From Acinetobacter indicus CIP 110367 (GTDB lineage Bacteria > Pseudomonadota > Gammaproteobacteria > Pseudomonadales > Moraxellaceae): a stretch of 64,000 bases of DNA. Under the pieces are notes generated by a model that was not told where the DNA came from, did not search any database, and worked only from the letters and a program-made list of their open reading frames with translations. The stretch spans positions 124,001 through 188,000 of the forward strand of contig NZ_KI530754.1 of assembly GCF_000488255.1 (NCBI RefSeq). Direction: 5' to 3'. The number at the start of each line of letters is the position of its first letter. Positions within the stretch are counted from its first letter, which is position 1. This document shows, in pieces, positions 36,598 through 44,763 of the stretch. The translations under genes and the position numbers were made by a program.

Positions 36598-36750
36598 CCG
36601 TTATTTATGCTGATATTTTTAACTCAGAACTTTTAAATATAAGTTGCAATATGAAGCACTTGGCATTTCAAGTGCAGTATTTGAACCGGTCATTCATCGT
36701 AACAGCATTGCCAATCACCCCAAAATAGATTAATTTTCACTCAATTTATC

Positions 36751-36765
36751 GCATAGATTCTATGC
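36751..36765. promoter_or_regulatory. Short palindrome upstream of the 116-aa gene
   Basis: GCATAGA and TCTATGC face each other with one central base, 56 bases ahead of the start at 36821. It could be an operator; there is no direct evidence. Confidence 0.3.
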
Positions 36766-36820
36766 AATTTTGGCTGTAATCCCTCCTCCTCCTTGTTGTA
36801 CTCCATCTTTAGAGGTTCCC

Positions 36821-37171
36821 ATGCTTAAGATGATTGATGTGCTTGCACAAAATCTGGTTCAAAATTTTAATCACGCACTTTCTACTCCTTCAGAGCAACT
36901 TGATGAATTGCTGAATCAAGGCATTCTCAACACCTCTGAAGATCAGTTACGTAATGCGATGGCGGCATTTTTTGATCGTGAAGATGCGCTAGAAGCGGCA
37001 CAAGCCTTAGATATTCCTCAGGAAGATCTGCACGCCTTACAAGCAGGCTTAGCACTTAAAGATGAAAACCTGAGCGAAACGGCAAAAATTGTAGCGCTGT
37101 GTCTGGCTTTAGAAACCGATAGCCTGGCTCAAGTGGAAGTATCTGACTGTCTGCAAGATTATCCAATGTAA
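36821..37171 (+). CDS. Hypothetical protein (116 aa)
   Basis: An acidic, helical, soluble protein beginning MLKMIDVLAQNLVQNFNHAL and rich in Leu, Glu, Asp and Ala, with no signal peptide or membrane segment. The longest frame starts at 36770, but ATG 36821 has AGAGG at good spacing. It is followed by a strong terminator. I do not recognise a family; the repeated DxLxxL-type helices suggest a helical bundle. Confidence 0.75.
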   Translation: MLKMIDVLAQNLVQNFNHALSTPSEQLDELLNQGILNTSEDQLRNAMAAFFDREDALEAAQALDIPQEDLHALQAGLALKDENLSETAKIVALCLALETDSLAQVEVSDCLQDYPM

Positions 37172-37200
37172 ATCTTGAGCAGTTACCCAACGCCTTATTC

Positions 37201-37228
37201 AAGTGACGCTACGGCGTCACTTTTTTTG
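37201..37228 (+). terminator. Terminator of the 116-aa gene
   Basis: AAGTGACGC / GCGTCACTT perfect nine-pair hairpin with a four-base loop and T-run. Confidence 0.9.
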
Positions 37229-37320
37229 ACTGGATTATACTGAATCATCCCAACGTATACGGCTTGCATTGCCTTGTCCGGCTATGGAACACTACGGCTG
37301 AGCATCCGCGCAGAAGCACT

Positions 37321-38232
37321 ATGATTATTCGGGATAAAAGCAACAGTTTCGCATTACTTTTTGCATGGTCAGGCACCATCTTGCCCAAGGTCATGCCGGC
37401 CTTAATGATGGTGGTGTTCATTTCCACCGTGCTGGTCTATCTGTCCTCGCATCATTATGTACAGGCGCCGACCGTGCCCGCGATTGGCTTTACCATTTTC
37501 GGGGTTATCCTGTCGATTTTCCTCAGTTTCAGAAATACTGCCAGTTATGAACGCTGGTGGGAAGGCCGCAAATTATGGGGGCAGCTGATTGCCACCTCAC
37601 GCCATCTTGCCCGTGATTCCTATGTGTTGCCGCCCGCCGAACGTCAGGTGCTGATGTATCGGGTAATGCTGTTTAGCAATTTACTGAAAAACCGGCTGCG
37701 CACCCAGAATGAGCCGATTGATTTTTATCATAACAAGGTCAATTTAAGCCCGGCCGATTATCAGGCGCTGTTTGGGCATATTAATGCAGCCCAGTTTATT
37801 CTGGAACAGATTCAGAAAGATCTGGTCAAGGCCCTGCACAGCGGCGAACTGTCAGATATTGTCTATCATGGCCTGAACAAGCACATTATCAGCTTAGGGG
37901 ATATTCAGGCCGGTTGTGACCGGATTCTGACCACACCTTTGCCGTTTTCGTATTCGGTATTGCTACACCGCACCGTGTACTGTTTCTGCTTTATTCTGCC
38001 TTTTAGTTTAGAGGCGAATTTAGGTATCTGGACCCCCATTCTGGTGGGATTGATTGCCTATCTGTTTTTGGGCTTGGATGCCTTAAGCGAACAGCTGGAA
38101 GAACCGTTTGGCCTGCAAGACAATGACCTGCCACTGAGTGCCATGGTCCGGCTAATCGAACGGGAAATGCTGAGTGCCTTGGGTGAAGAATTACCTCCGG
38201 CCATTCAGGCGATTAAAGGCAACCTGACTTAA
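37321..38232 (+). CDS. Bestrophin-like (YneE/DUF2254-unrelated, UPF0187) channel protein
   Basis: A 303-residue membrane protein of the bacterial bestrophin family. It has the N-terminal MIIRDKSNSFALLFAWSGT start, helix two with FLSFRNTASYERWWEGRKLWG, which is the family signature, and paired helices near residues 220-265 (PFSYSVLLHRTVYCFCF). The family forms pentameric anion or cation channels in the inner membrane; ion preference is not readable here. The frame extends to 37264, but ATG 37321 matches the family N-terminus. Its stop overlaps that of convergent prmC by a few bases. Confidence 0.9.
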   Translation: MIIRDKSNSFALLFAWSGTILPKVMPALMMVVFISTVLVYLSSHHYVQAPTVPAIGFTIFGVILSIFLSFRNTASYERWWEGRKLWGQLIATSRHLARDSYVLPPAERQVLMYRVMLFSNLLKNRLRTQNEPIDFYHNKVNLSPADYQALFGHINAAQFILEQIQKDLVKALHSGELSDIVYHGLNKHIISLGDIQAGCDRILTTPLPFSYSVLLHRTVYCFCFILPFSLEANLGIWTPILVGLIAYLFLGLDALSEQLEEPFGLQDNDLPLSAMVRLIEREMLSALGEELPPAIQAIKGNLT

Positions 38233-39056
38233 TCGCCGAGTTGGCCGATAGTCACCCGATCATTACCGCCATAATCCAGAATGGTGCGTACCGCAACAAA
38301 ACCGGCATCGTTAAAGATATTTTGCACAGCTACTGCCTGATCATAACCATGCTCTACAGCAATCCAGCCTTGCGGTTTTAACCAGTGCTTGCCTTGCTGA
38401 ATAATAATCTCAAGATCAGATAAGCCCTGCTTGGCCGCCACTAAGGCCCGTTCAGGTTCGGTGGCCAAATCTTTCATATGTACATCATCAGCCGCAATAT
38501 ACGGTGGATTCGACACAATCAGATCAAACCTCGGTTCGGCAGGAACGCCTAAAGCAGCAAACCAGGCGCCCAGCTTAAACTCTACCCGCTCAAAGTTATG
38601 CGTCTGCGCATTTTCTTTGGCAACCGCCAGAGTCGGCGGATAAATATCGGTTGCAGTCACCTGCCAATCCGGACGTTCCGATGCCAAGGCCAAGGCAATC
38701 GCACCGGTGCCGGTACCCAAGTCGATAATCGCCGCTTGTGCCGGTAAATCCAGTTGCAAACAGCTTTCTACCAGTACTTCGGTATCTGGTCTTGGCACCA
38801 GGGTATCTGGTGTGACTTTTAAATCCAGTGTCCAGAATGGCTGTGAACCGGTGACATAGGCCAAGGGTTCACCTGCTTCAATCCGGGCAATACCCGCAAG
38901 ATATTGCTGTTCCTGTTCTGGGCTTAGCTCACGATCGGCCTGATATTTCAGCGCCAAGGCAGATAAACCTAGAATATGCTCCAGTAGCCAGAGATTTTCC
39001 TGACGTTCGTAGCTGTCTGCTACGCCACGAATGGCCAGTGCATCGGCAATTTTCAT
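38229..39056 (-). CDS. prmC: Release factor glutamine methyltransferase
   Basis: A 275-residue SAM-dependent methyltransferase that methylates the Gln of the GGQ motif in release factors. The SAM motif DLGTGTGAIA is at residues 112-121 and the substrate motif NPPY at 183-186; the N-terminal helical domain is present. Its ATG overlaps the prfA stop by one base (TAATG), so translation is coupled with its substrate's gene. Confidence 0.96.
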   Translation of the reverse strand: MKIADALAIRGVADSYERQENLWLLEHILGLSALALKYQADRELSPEQEQQYLAGIARIEAGEPLAYVTGSQPFWTLDLKVTPDTLVPRPDTEVLVESCLQLDLPAQAAIIDLGTGTGAIALALASERPDWQVTATDIYPPTLAVAKENAQTHNFERVEFKLGAWFAALGVPAEPRFDLIVSNPPYIAADDVHMKDLATEPERALVAAKQGLSDLEIIIQQGKHWLKPQGWIAVEHGYDQAVAVQNIFNDAGFVAVRTILDYGGNDRVTIGQLGD

Positions 39057-40144
39057 TAGCCACCATTTTGCTGGGCAAGTAACGCCAGCTGATCGGCCTG
39101 ATATTCACGGTGCAGGCTGTCCAGCAATTCGGTTAAATCACCTTCCATCACTGCATCTAACTTATATAAAGTTAAGTTAATACGATGATCGGTCATCCGC
39201 CCTTGCGGATAGTTATAGGTGCGAATACGCTCGGAACGGTCACCGGAACCGACCAAGTCACGACGCATTTCCGAAGTGGCAGCATCTGCTGCAGCACGTT
39301 TGGCATTTTCCAGACGTGAGGCCAATAAGGCCATGGCTTTGGCTTTGTTCTTGTGCTGCGAACGTTCTTCCTGACATTCCACTACCGTTCCGGTTGGAAT
39401 ATGGGTAATACGCACCGCAGAGTCAGTTTTGTTGACGTGCTGACCACCGGCACCCGACGCGCGGTAGGTATCAATACGTAAATCTGCCGGGTTAATATCC
39501 ACCGTGGTATCGACATCAATTTCAGGCAAAATAGCCACGGTACAGGCGGACGTATGTACACGGCCTTGCGATTCAGTTGCCGGAACACGCTGGACACGAT
39601 GTGCGCCACTTTCAAATTTCAGGCGGCCATAGACCCCGTCACCATTAACCAGACAAATCACTTCTTTATAGCCGCCGTGTTCGCCTTCGTTTTCTGACAG
39701 CACTTCAATACGCCAGCCTTGAGATTCGGCATATTTGCTGTACATGCGGAATAAATCGCCGGAGAAAATTGCTGCTTCATCACCACCGGTGCCGGCACGA
39801 ATTTCCAGATAGGCCGAGTTGGCATCATTGGGATCTTTAGGAATCATCAGGATGTTTAAATCCGCTTCCAGCTGTTCAATCAGTGCCTTGTTTTCCTTGA
39901 TCTCTTCCTGCGCCATCTCTTTAAAGTCAGGATCGGACAGCATTGCTTCAGCCGTTTCAATATCGGCTTCGGCCTGGGTATATTTGCCCCAGACTTCGGT
40001 AATTTCGCTCAGGTCATTGTGTTCGCGCGACAGCTGGCGAAAGCGTTTGTTATCGGAAATGACTTCAGCATCGGCCAAGAGTGCTGTTAATTCTTCGTGA
40101 CGGTCAGAAAGTTGATCTAATCGTAAACGTAACGATTCTTTCAT
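39056..40144 (-). CDS. prfA: Peptide chain release factor 1
   Basis: A 362-residue class I release factor for UAA and UAG codons. The anticodon-like PAT motif is at residues 188-190 and the catalytic GGQ at 233-235 in [15 protein letters not shown]. It is the first gene of the prfA-prmC operon; hemA, often found upstream in other gammaproteobacteria, is not here. Confidence 0.98.
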   Translation of the reverse strand: MKESLRLRLDQLSDRHEELTALLADAEVISDNKRFRQLSREHNDLSEITEVWGKYTQAEADIETAEAMLSDPDFKEMAQEEIKENKALIEQLEADLNILMIPKDPNDANSAYLEIRAGTGGDEAAIFSGDLFRMYSKYAESQGWRIEVLSENEGEHGGYKEVICLVNGDGVYGRLKFESGAHRVQRVPATESQGRVHTSACTVAILPEIDVDTTVDINPADLRIDTYRASGAGGQHVNKTDSAVRITHIPTGTVVECQEERSQHKNKAKAMALLASRLENAKRAAADAATSEMRRDLVGSGDRSERIRTYNYPQGRMTDHRINLTLYKLDAVMEGDLTELLDSLHREYQADQLALLAQQNGG

Positions 40145-40502
40145 TGTGCAAATTATCTCAATATACAGGCTGTCGCCCTAATTCAATAAGGCCAGCGAAA
40201 TCAAAAAATTGCCATAGTTTAACGATTCTGGCCAGCAAATAACATCTTTATTCGTAGCAGAAACTGCGTGGTTGATGGCCAAATCCGGCAAATACGCTAC
40301 AGCGTGCAAGAGATGCATCCTGCCTCTTTCAATTTAAAGTCTGGGCTGCCGATAAAATCGACAGTTTTAATACAACTTATACAAAGCCGAAACCAAAGCA
40401 CTGAATTATGAAGGTGCCTCTCCATATTTGCAGGGAATCCTTTTGTTACATTTACTGCCATCAAATGACATTAAAAAGTCCGCTCTTGGACATGGAGTGA
40501 AT
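40145..40502. other. Gene-free stretch between prfA and the first glycine-zipper gene
   Basis: It must carry divergent promoters for prfA and for the glycine-zipper gene. A seven-base direct repeat GGCCAGC occurs at 40190 and 40230. No coding frame or clear RNA was seen. Confidence 0.5.
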
Positions 40503-40925
40503 ATGAAACTCAATGCTGTTTTATTAAGTGCAACGCTTGCTGCCACTTCTTTCATGACGGTGAATGCACATGCTGACAATGCGACCCGTGTAGCTGCAGC
40601 CAGTGCCTTAGGTAGTGTCGCAGGTACAGCCTTAGGTAAAAACATGGGCGGTACCACGGGTGCAACCATTGGTGCGGCTTTAGGTGGTGCAGGTGGCGCA
40701 GCTGTAGCCAGTAACAAACGCCATCGTACTGAATCTGCCATTGGCGGTGCCTTAGGTGGCGGTGCGGGTTATACCGTGGGTCAGAACATGGGCGGTACGA
40801 ATGGTGGTTATATTGGTGCAGCGCTCGGTGCAGCCGGTGGTGCAGCGCTGGGTAACAAGATTTCCAAAGATAAAGAATACGACCGTTACCAGGAACGTAA
40901 ATGGAAGAAAAAACGTCGTCGTTAA
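40503..40925 (+). CDS. Exported glycine-zipper protein (140 aa), first of a tandem pair
   Basis: The N-terminus has a Sec signal peptide ending about AHA at residue 24 (MKLNAVLLSATLAATSFMTV then NAHAD). The mature part has repeated Gly-zipper segments such as AGTALGKNMGGTTGATIGAALGG and a second set after a basic linker, typical of the OmpA-like/YMGG or 17 kDa surface-antigen type. The C-terminus is strongly basic (ERKWKKKRRR). Likely envelope-associated; role unknown. GGAG lies at good spacing before ATG 40503. A terminator follows, so it is expressed separately from its paralogue downstream. Confidence 0.85.
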   Translation: MKLNAVLLSATLAATSFMTVNAHADNATRVAAASALGSVAGTALGKNMGGTTGATIGAALGGAGGAAVASNKRHRTESAIGGALGGGAGYTVGQNMGGTNGGYIGAALGAAGGAALGNKISKDKEYDRYQERKWKKKRRR

Positions 40926-40935
40926 TTCTCCCCTT

Positions 40936-40968
40936 GTAAAAAAAGCATCTTCAGGATGCTTTTTTTAC
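40936..40968 (+). terminator. Terminator of the first glycine-zipper gene
   Basis: GTAAAAAAAGCATC and GATGCTTTTTTTAC pair over fourteen bases with a five-base loop. Confidence 0.92.
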
Positions 40969-41148
40969 GCCTGGGATTTCATTTTTTCAGTAGATGGATG
41001 AGGAGGCAATTATGAAGAGATTCGACAGAAAAATTACACAGCGTTGACCAAAATTAGCATTTTGACACCTGTGCCCTCCACGATCTTTTCTCAAAGTTTT
41101 TCTACATTAAAGTCAAGACAAATTGAATGTGCTCTTTGGAGTGTAAGC

Positions 41149-41652
41149 ATGAAGATCAACAAAATTTTATTGAGTACAGTACTGGCCAGCTCAGCGCTTA
41201 TGATGGGTACAGCACACGCCGACAACAACACCCGTGTCGCAGTAGGTTCCGCTTTAGGTGGTGTGGTCGGTGCAGCCATTGGCCAGCAAATGGGCGGCTC
41301 AACCGGTGCGTTAATTGGTTCTGCCTTGGGTGGTGCCGGTGGTGCAGCAGTCTCTGCCGATAAACGTGACCGCAATGGTGCAGCCATTGGTGCCGCTTTA
41401 GGTAGCGCTGGTGGTTATAGTGTCGGTAAAAACATGGCCGGCAGCAATGGTGGTTATATTGGCGCAGCCTTAGGTGGTGGTGCCGGTGCAGTATTAGGCA
41501 CCAAAGTCAGCGAAGATCGCCGTTATGATGACCGTTATGACCGTCGCTACGACAGCCGTGGCTACCGTTACAACGACTATCGTTATAATGACCGTTACCG
41601 CAGTGATAATGGCCTGCATCTGGGTCATTATAAAAACGGAAAACGCCGTTAA
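41149..41652 (+). CDS. Exported glycine-zipper protein (167 aa), second of a tandem pair
   Basis: The signal peptide (MKINKILLSTVLASSALMMG then TAHAD) is followed by two Gly-zipper blocks almost parallel to the first copy, including NMAGSNGGYIGAALGGG, then a C-terminal extension of about 45 residues made of Tyr-Asp-Arg repeats (YDDRYDRRYDSRG in outline). The pair surely arose by duplication; the tails differ. It is probably in the periplasm or outer membrane. GGAG precedes ATG 41149. The UUCG-loop terminator at 41679 ends it. Confidence 0.85.
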   Translation: MKINKILLSTVLASSALMMGTAHADNNTRVAVGSALGGVVGAAIGQQMGGSTGALIGSALGGAGGAAVSADKRDRNGAAIGAALGSAGGYSVGKNMAGSNGGYIGAALGGGAGAVLGTKVSEDRRYDDRYDRRYDSRGYRYNDYRYNDRYRSDNGLHLGHYKNGKRR

Positions 41653-41678
41653 TTTCAAAGTTCAGAATCTAAACCTAT

Positions 41679-41710
41679 CACAAGCACCTTCGGGTGCTTG
41701 TGTTGTTTTA
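41679..41710 (+). terminator. Terminator of the second glycine-zipper gene
   Basis: CACAAGCACC / GGTGCTTGTG with a TTCG loop, followed by a T-rich stretch. Confidence 0.9.
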
Positions 41711-41802
41711 CACGATGAAACCTTATATCGAAAAAAAGCGATATACAAACATCGGAACACAACGTATGCTGTGAGCCATAGATATGTGAATAGAGAACGC
41801 CA

Positions 41803-42798
41803 ATGCGCAGTTTAAAAGACACACAATTTTCCATTCTGGAACTGGCACCGGTTCGTGACGATAAAACCATTCAATTTTCCCTGCATCATGCGCTAGAGCT
41901 GGCGCAACGGGCAGAAAAACTGGGCTATGCCCGCTTCTGGCTGGCTGAACATCATAATATGGACGGCATTGCCAGCTCGGCCACAGCGGTGCTGCTCAGC
42001 TACATTCTGGCCAACACCCAGACTTTAAAAGTCGGCTCTGGCGGGATTATGTTGCCCAACCACGCCCCTTTAGTGGTGGCAGAACAGTTCGGTACGCTGG
42101 CCACACTCTATCCAGACCGGATTGAGCTGGGTCTCGGTCGTGCGCCCGGCACCGATCAGACCACCATGCGTGCCTTGCGTCGTGGCCGTCAGGAAACTGA
42201 AGACCAGTTCCCGCAAGATGTGCTGGAAATTCTGCACTATTTCAAAGAACCTGAACCGCAGCAACGCATTGTAGCGACGCCGGGACAAGGCACCCATGTT
42301 CCGGTCTGGTTACTCGGTTCCAGCCTGTTTAGTGCCCAGCTGGCGGCCCGACTGGGTCTGCCTTACTCGTTTGCCTCGCACTTTGCACCGCGGATGCTCG
42401 GTCAGGCCATTCAGCTGTATCGGGACAACTTCCAGCCGTCTGAATATCTAGATCGGCCTTATGTATCGATGGGCGTGCCAACGGTCGTGGCGGCCACCGA
42501 TGAAGAAGCGCAGTTTTTGGCCACCAGTGCCTATCAGCGGGTTTTAGGTTTAATGCGTGGTCAGAGCCTGAAATTAAAAGCGCCAGTCGCCAGCATGGAC
42601 GGTTTATGGTCACCGGCTGAAAAAATGTCGGTGGATAACTTCTATGCCATGGGTCAAATTGGCTCACCAGCGACTGTCAAAGCCGGCTTAGAACAGTTGT
42701 TGAGCCGTTATGAGGTCGATGAGTTTATCTTTACCTGTGATGTCTATGACACCGAAAAACGTCTGCAAAACTTTGACTACCTGATGCAGCTCAAATAA
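41803..42798 (+). CDS. LLM class flavin-dependent oxidoreductase (luciferase-like)
   Basis: A 331-residue protein of the bacterial luciferase-like group closest to the YhbW type. Signatures are [20 protein letters not shown] near residues 46-65, [20 protein letters not shown], and [20 protein letters not shown]. These proteins use reduced flavin on small substrates that remain unknown for the YhbW type. A clear terminator follows. It is a single-gene unit. Confidence 0.9.
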   Translation: MRSLKDTQFSILELAPVRDDKTIQFSLHHALELAQRAEKLGYARFWLAEHHNMDGIASSATAVLLSYILANTQTLKVGSGGIMLPNHAPLVVAEQFGTLATLYPDRIELGLGRAPGTDQTTMRALRRGRQETEDQFPQDVLEILHYFKEPEPQQRIVATPGQGTHVPVWLLGSSLFSAQLAARLGLPYSFASHFAPRMLGQAIQLYRDNFQPSEYLDRPYVSMGVPTVVAATDEEAQFLATSAYQRVLGLMRGQSLKLKAPVASMDGLWSPAEKMSVDNFYAMGQIGSPATVKAGLEQLLSRYEVDEFIFTCDVYDTEKRLQNFDYLMQLK

Positions 42799-42818
42799 GT
42801 TTCATCGAGCTGTGATGG

Positions 42819-42855
42819 AGCCTGTAAACCGTGTCGATTTACAGGCTTTTTTTAT
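42819..42855 (+). terminator. Terminator of the LLM oxidoreductase gene
   Basis: AGCCTGTAAA / TTTACAGGCT hairpin with seven-T run. Confidence 0.92.
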
Positions 42856-43018
42856 TGTGATGGTGAATCTATTCTCACCCCATCCTGCACTGATATTTTC
42901 GTCACCGTGACCGAAATGACTGGCCAGATAGTTAAAGCGCTTTACCTTCCAGCAAGAGCTGACTAAAAATAGAGTAAAACATCTAAATTGATAAAACCAA
43001 GAATGAAAGGATGCCCTC

Positions 43019-43588
43019 ATGGTCGTTAAACAGCAGGATACCGGCAAAAGCGTATTTGAAAATTGTGCAGCAGACTTTCATGCCTTTCAGGGGCTTTGCA
43101 TTAGTGCCAAAGACAGCAAACAGCATGACTTCAGTCAACGCAGCGTGGCGATTATTGGTGCCAATCAGGACAGTGTCTCGCAGCTGGACAAAATTGCCCA
43201 GGTCGCTAGCCAGGTTAAAGTCTTTCAGATTGAACCGCACTTTGTATTACCAAGTACCGAACGCGGTATCCATCGTTTAATCAGCCATCCACTGGTATTT
43301 AAAAACCGCCGGCTGTTTAACAACCGGGTCAAGAATATTCTGGCCTTGCGCTTTTTAGATGCGCAGGTGGTAGATACCTGGCTAAAACGTCAGCTAACCC
43401 CGAATATTGCCGATACCCAGCACGCCTATTTTAAATCGGACAGTTATTATGCTGCGCTGCAACGTGACAACTGTCAGTTAATTACCTGGCCCATTGCCCG
43501 AATTGCAGAACACAGTATTTATACCATTGATGGCAGTGAATATAAGGTCGATGTGATTATTACGACTCACCGTAATCCGGAAAAGTAA
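43019..43588 (+). CDS. Truncated flavin monooxygenase-like protein (189 aa), probable remnant
   Basis: The frame matches only the middle and late part of Baeyer-Villiger-type flavin monooxygenases. FQGLCISAKD stands where the FxGxxxHxxxW fingerprint should be, with the His and Trp lost. SVAIIGANQDSV stands for the NADP loop GSGATA, with the Gly pattern broken. RVKNILALRFLDAQV, LTPNIADTQHAYFKSDSYYAAL and VDVIITTH align with later family segments. The N-terminal FAD domain and the C-terminal third are missing (full enzymes have about 500 residues). Activity is therefore unlikely. The frame is open over 189 codons, so it may be kept for another role. No ribosome site of note is seen; upstream is the terminator of the LLM gene. 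Confidence 0.6.
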   Translation: MVVKQQDTGKSVFENCAADFHAFQGLCISAKDSKQHDFSQRSVAIIGANQDSVSQLDKIAQVASQVKVFQIEPHFVLPSTERGIHRLISHPLVFKNRRLFNNRVKNILALRFLDAQVVDTWLKRQLTPNIADTQHAYFKSDSYYAALQRDNCQLITWPIARIAEHSIYTIDGSEYKVDVIITTHRNPEK

Positions 43589-43726
43589 ATACAGGTACAA
43601 GTAAATTAAAAGAGCGGTAAATTAAGAGAAAAGTGTTATTAATTTTCAAGCCGATGAGAGCAATGGATGAAACAGGATTTTAGGCCGATTTTTTAGTTTT
43701 TTAATTTATTTCCAGTCTAATATCTA

Positions 43727-43755
43727 CTGGAATACTGCAGCCTGTAGTATTCCAG
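43727..43755. terminator. Hairpin after ppsR
   Basis: CTGGAATACT / AGTATTCCAG, ten perfect pairs, 17 bases after the ppsR stop on the minus strand. It lacks a T-run, so termination may be weak or factor-dependent. Confidence 0.5.
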
Positions 43756-43771
43756 CTTTAACAACAATTAC

Positions 43772-44608
43772 TTAACCAATACGACGTTTCAGACCGGTCA
43801 TTTGCAGGACACGGGTCGAAATTTCTTCAATCGACATTTCAGACACGTTCAGGTATTTAATACCTTCAGAAATATAAATGCCTTCAATGGCGCGTAATTC
43901 CATCTGGCACTGGTTAAAGCTGGCATAACGGCTATTGGCTTTACGTTCGGTACGAATTGCCACCAGACGCTCGGCATCAATCATCAAACCGAATAATTTA
44001 TGTTTGTGTGGACGCAGCACAGCTGGCAAACGGTTATCATCCAAATCTTCTTCGGTCAGTGGATAGTTGGCCACACGTATACCAAACTGTAATGACAAAT
44101 AAATCGAGGTTGGGGTTTTACCAGAACGGGATACGCCAATGAGAATCAGATCAGCTTTGTCATAGTGACGGGTACGTGCGCCATCATCATTGTCCAAAGC
44201 AAAATGTACCGCATCAATTCGCGCTTTATACGATTCTGAATCAGTTACAGCATGGGTCTGCCCCACCAGCGTGGTTGGCTGTGTGCCCAGCTCATCGGCC
44301 AGTTTGCTGATCAACCCCTCAAATACGTCCAGATTGACGGCATTGGCGGTGTTGATAATATCGCGCACATACGGATCGACCAACGTATCAAATACCAGTG
44401 GCGGCTGACCGTCTAATTCAGCACGTCGGTTAATTTCTGACACCACATCGGTGGCTGCTTCTTCCGAGCTGATATAGGGAATAATATGAATGTCAAAATC
44501 GACATTCGGAAACTGCGCTAAAAGGGAGTGTCCCAAGGTTTCGGCTGTAATTGCGGTTCCATCGGAAATAAAGAACACACTCCGCTTAATTTGTTTACCT
44601 TCGGACAT
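43772..44608 (-). CDS. ppsR: Phosphoenolpyruvate synthase regulatory protein (kinase/pyrophosphorylase)
   Basis: A 278-residue DUF299 protein that switches PEP synthase off by ADP-dependent phosphorylation of a Thr next to its catalytic His, and on again by phosphate-dependent removal. The P-loop GVSRSGKT is at residues 158-165, followed by TSIYLSLQFGIRVANYPL. It is divergent from ppsA, its target gene, with 155 bases between, which fixes the assignment. Confidence 0.96.
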   Translation of the reverse strand: MSEGKQIKRSVFFISDGTAITAETLGHSLLAQFPNVDFDIHIIPYISSEEAATDVVSEINRRAELDGQPPLVFDTLVDPYVRDIINTANAVNLDVFEGLISKLADELGTQPTTLVGQTHAVTDSESYKARIDAVHFALDNDDGARTRHYDKADLILIGVSRSGKTPTSIYLSLQFGIRVANYPLTEEDLDDNRLPAVLRPHKHKLFGLMIDAERLVAIRTERKANSRYASFNQCQMELRAIEGIYISEGIKYLNVSEMSIEEISTRVLQMTGLKRRIG

Positions 44609-44678
44609 TAAAATTCTCCTTAAACATTTGTCTTAGTGCTATATAATCTTTATAGTAAACTGATCTTACATGACTGTC

Positions 44679-44703
44679 GCTTAGTTAAATCAAAAAGCTA
44701 AGC
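44679..44703. promoter_or_regulatory. ppsR-ppsA divergent control region, inverted repeat
   Basis: GCTTAG / CTAAGC with a 13-base spacer lies mid-way between the two genes, next to TATAAT at 44712-44717, which is a likely -10 box for ppsA. The -35 box is weak, suggesting activator control. Confidence 0.4.
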
Positions 44704-44763
44704 ATATTCAATATAATTTCATGCCAAGATAGTGATTAATACTGCAAAAGTGGAGTAATAACT

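Noticed and set aside
40190-40236. Direct repeats GGCCAGC as operator pair
   Set aside because: Seven bases at 40-base spacing with no further match; easily due to chance.
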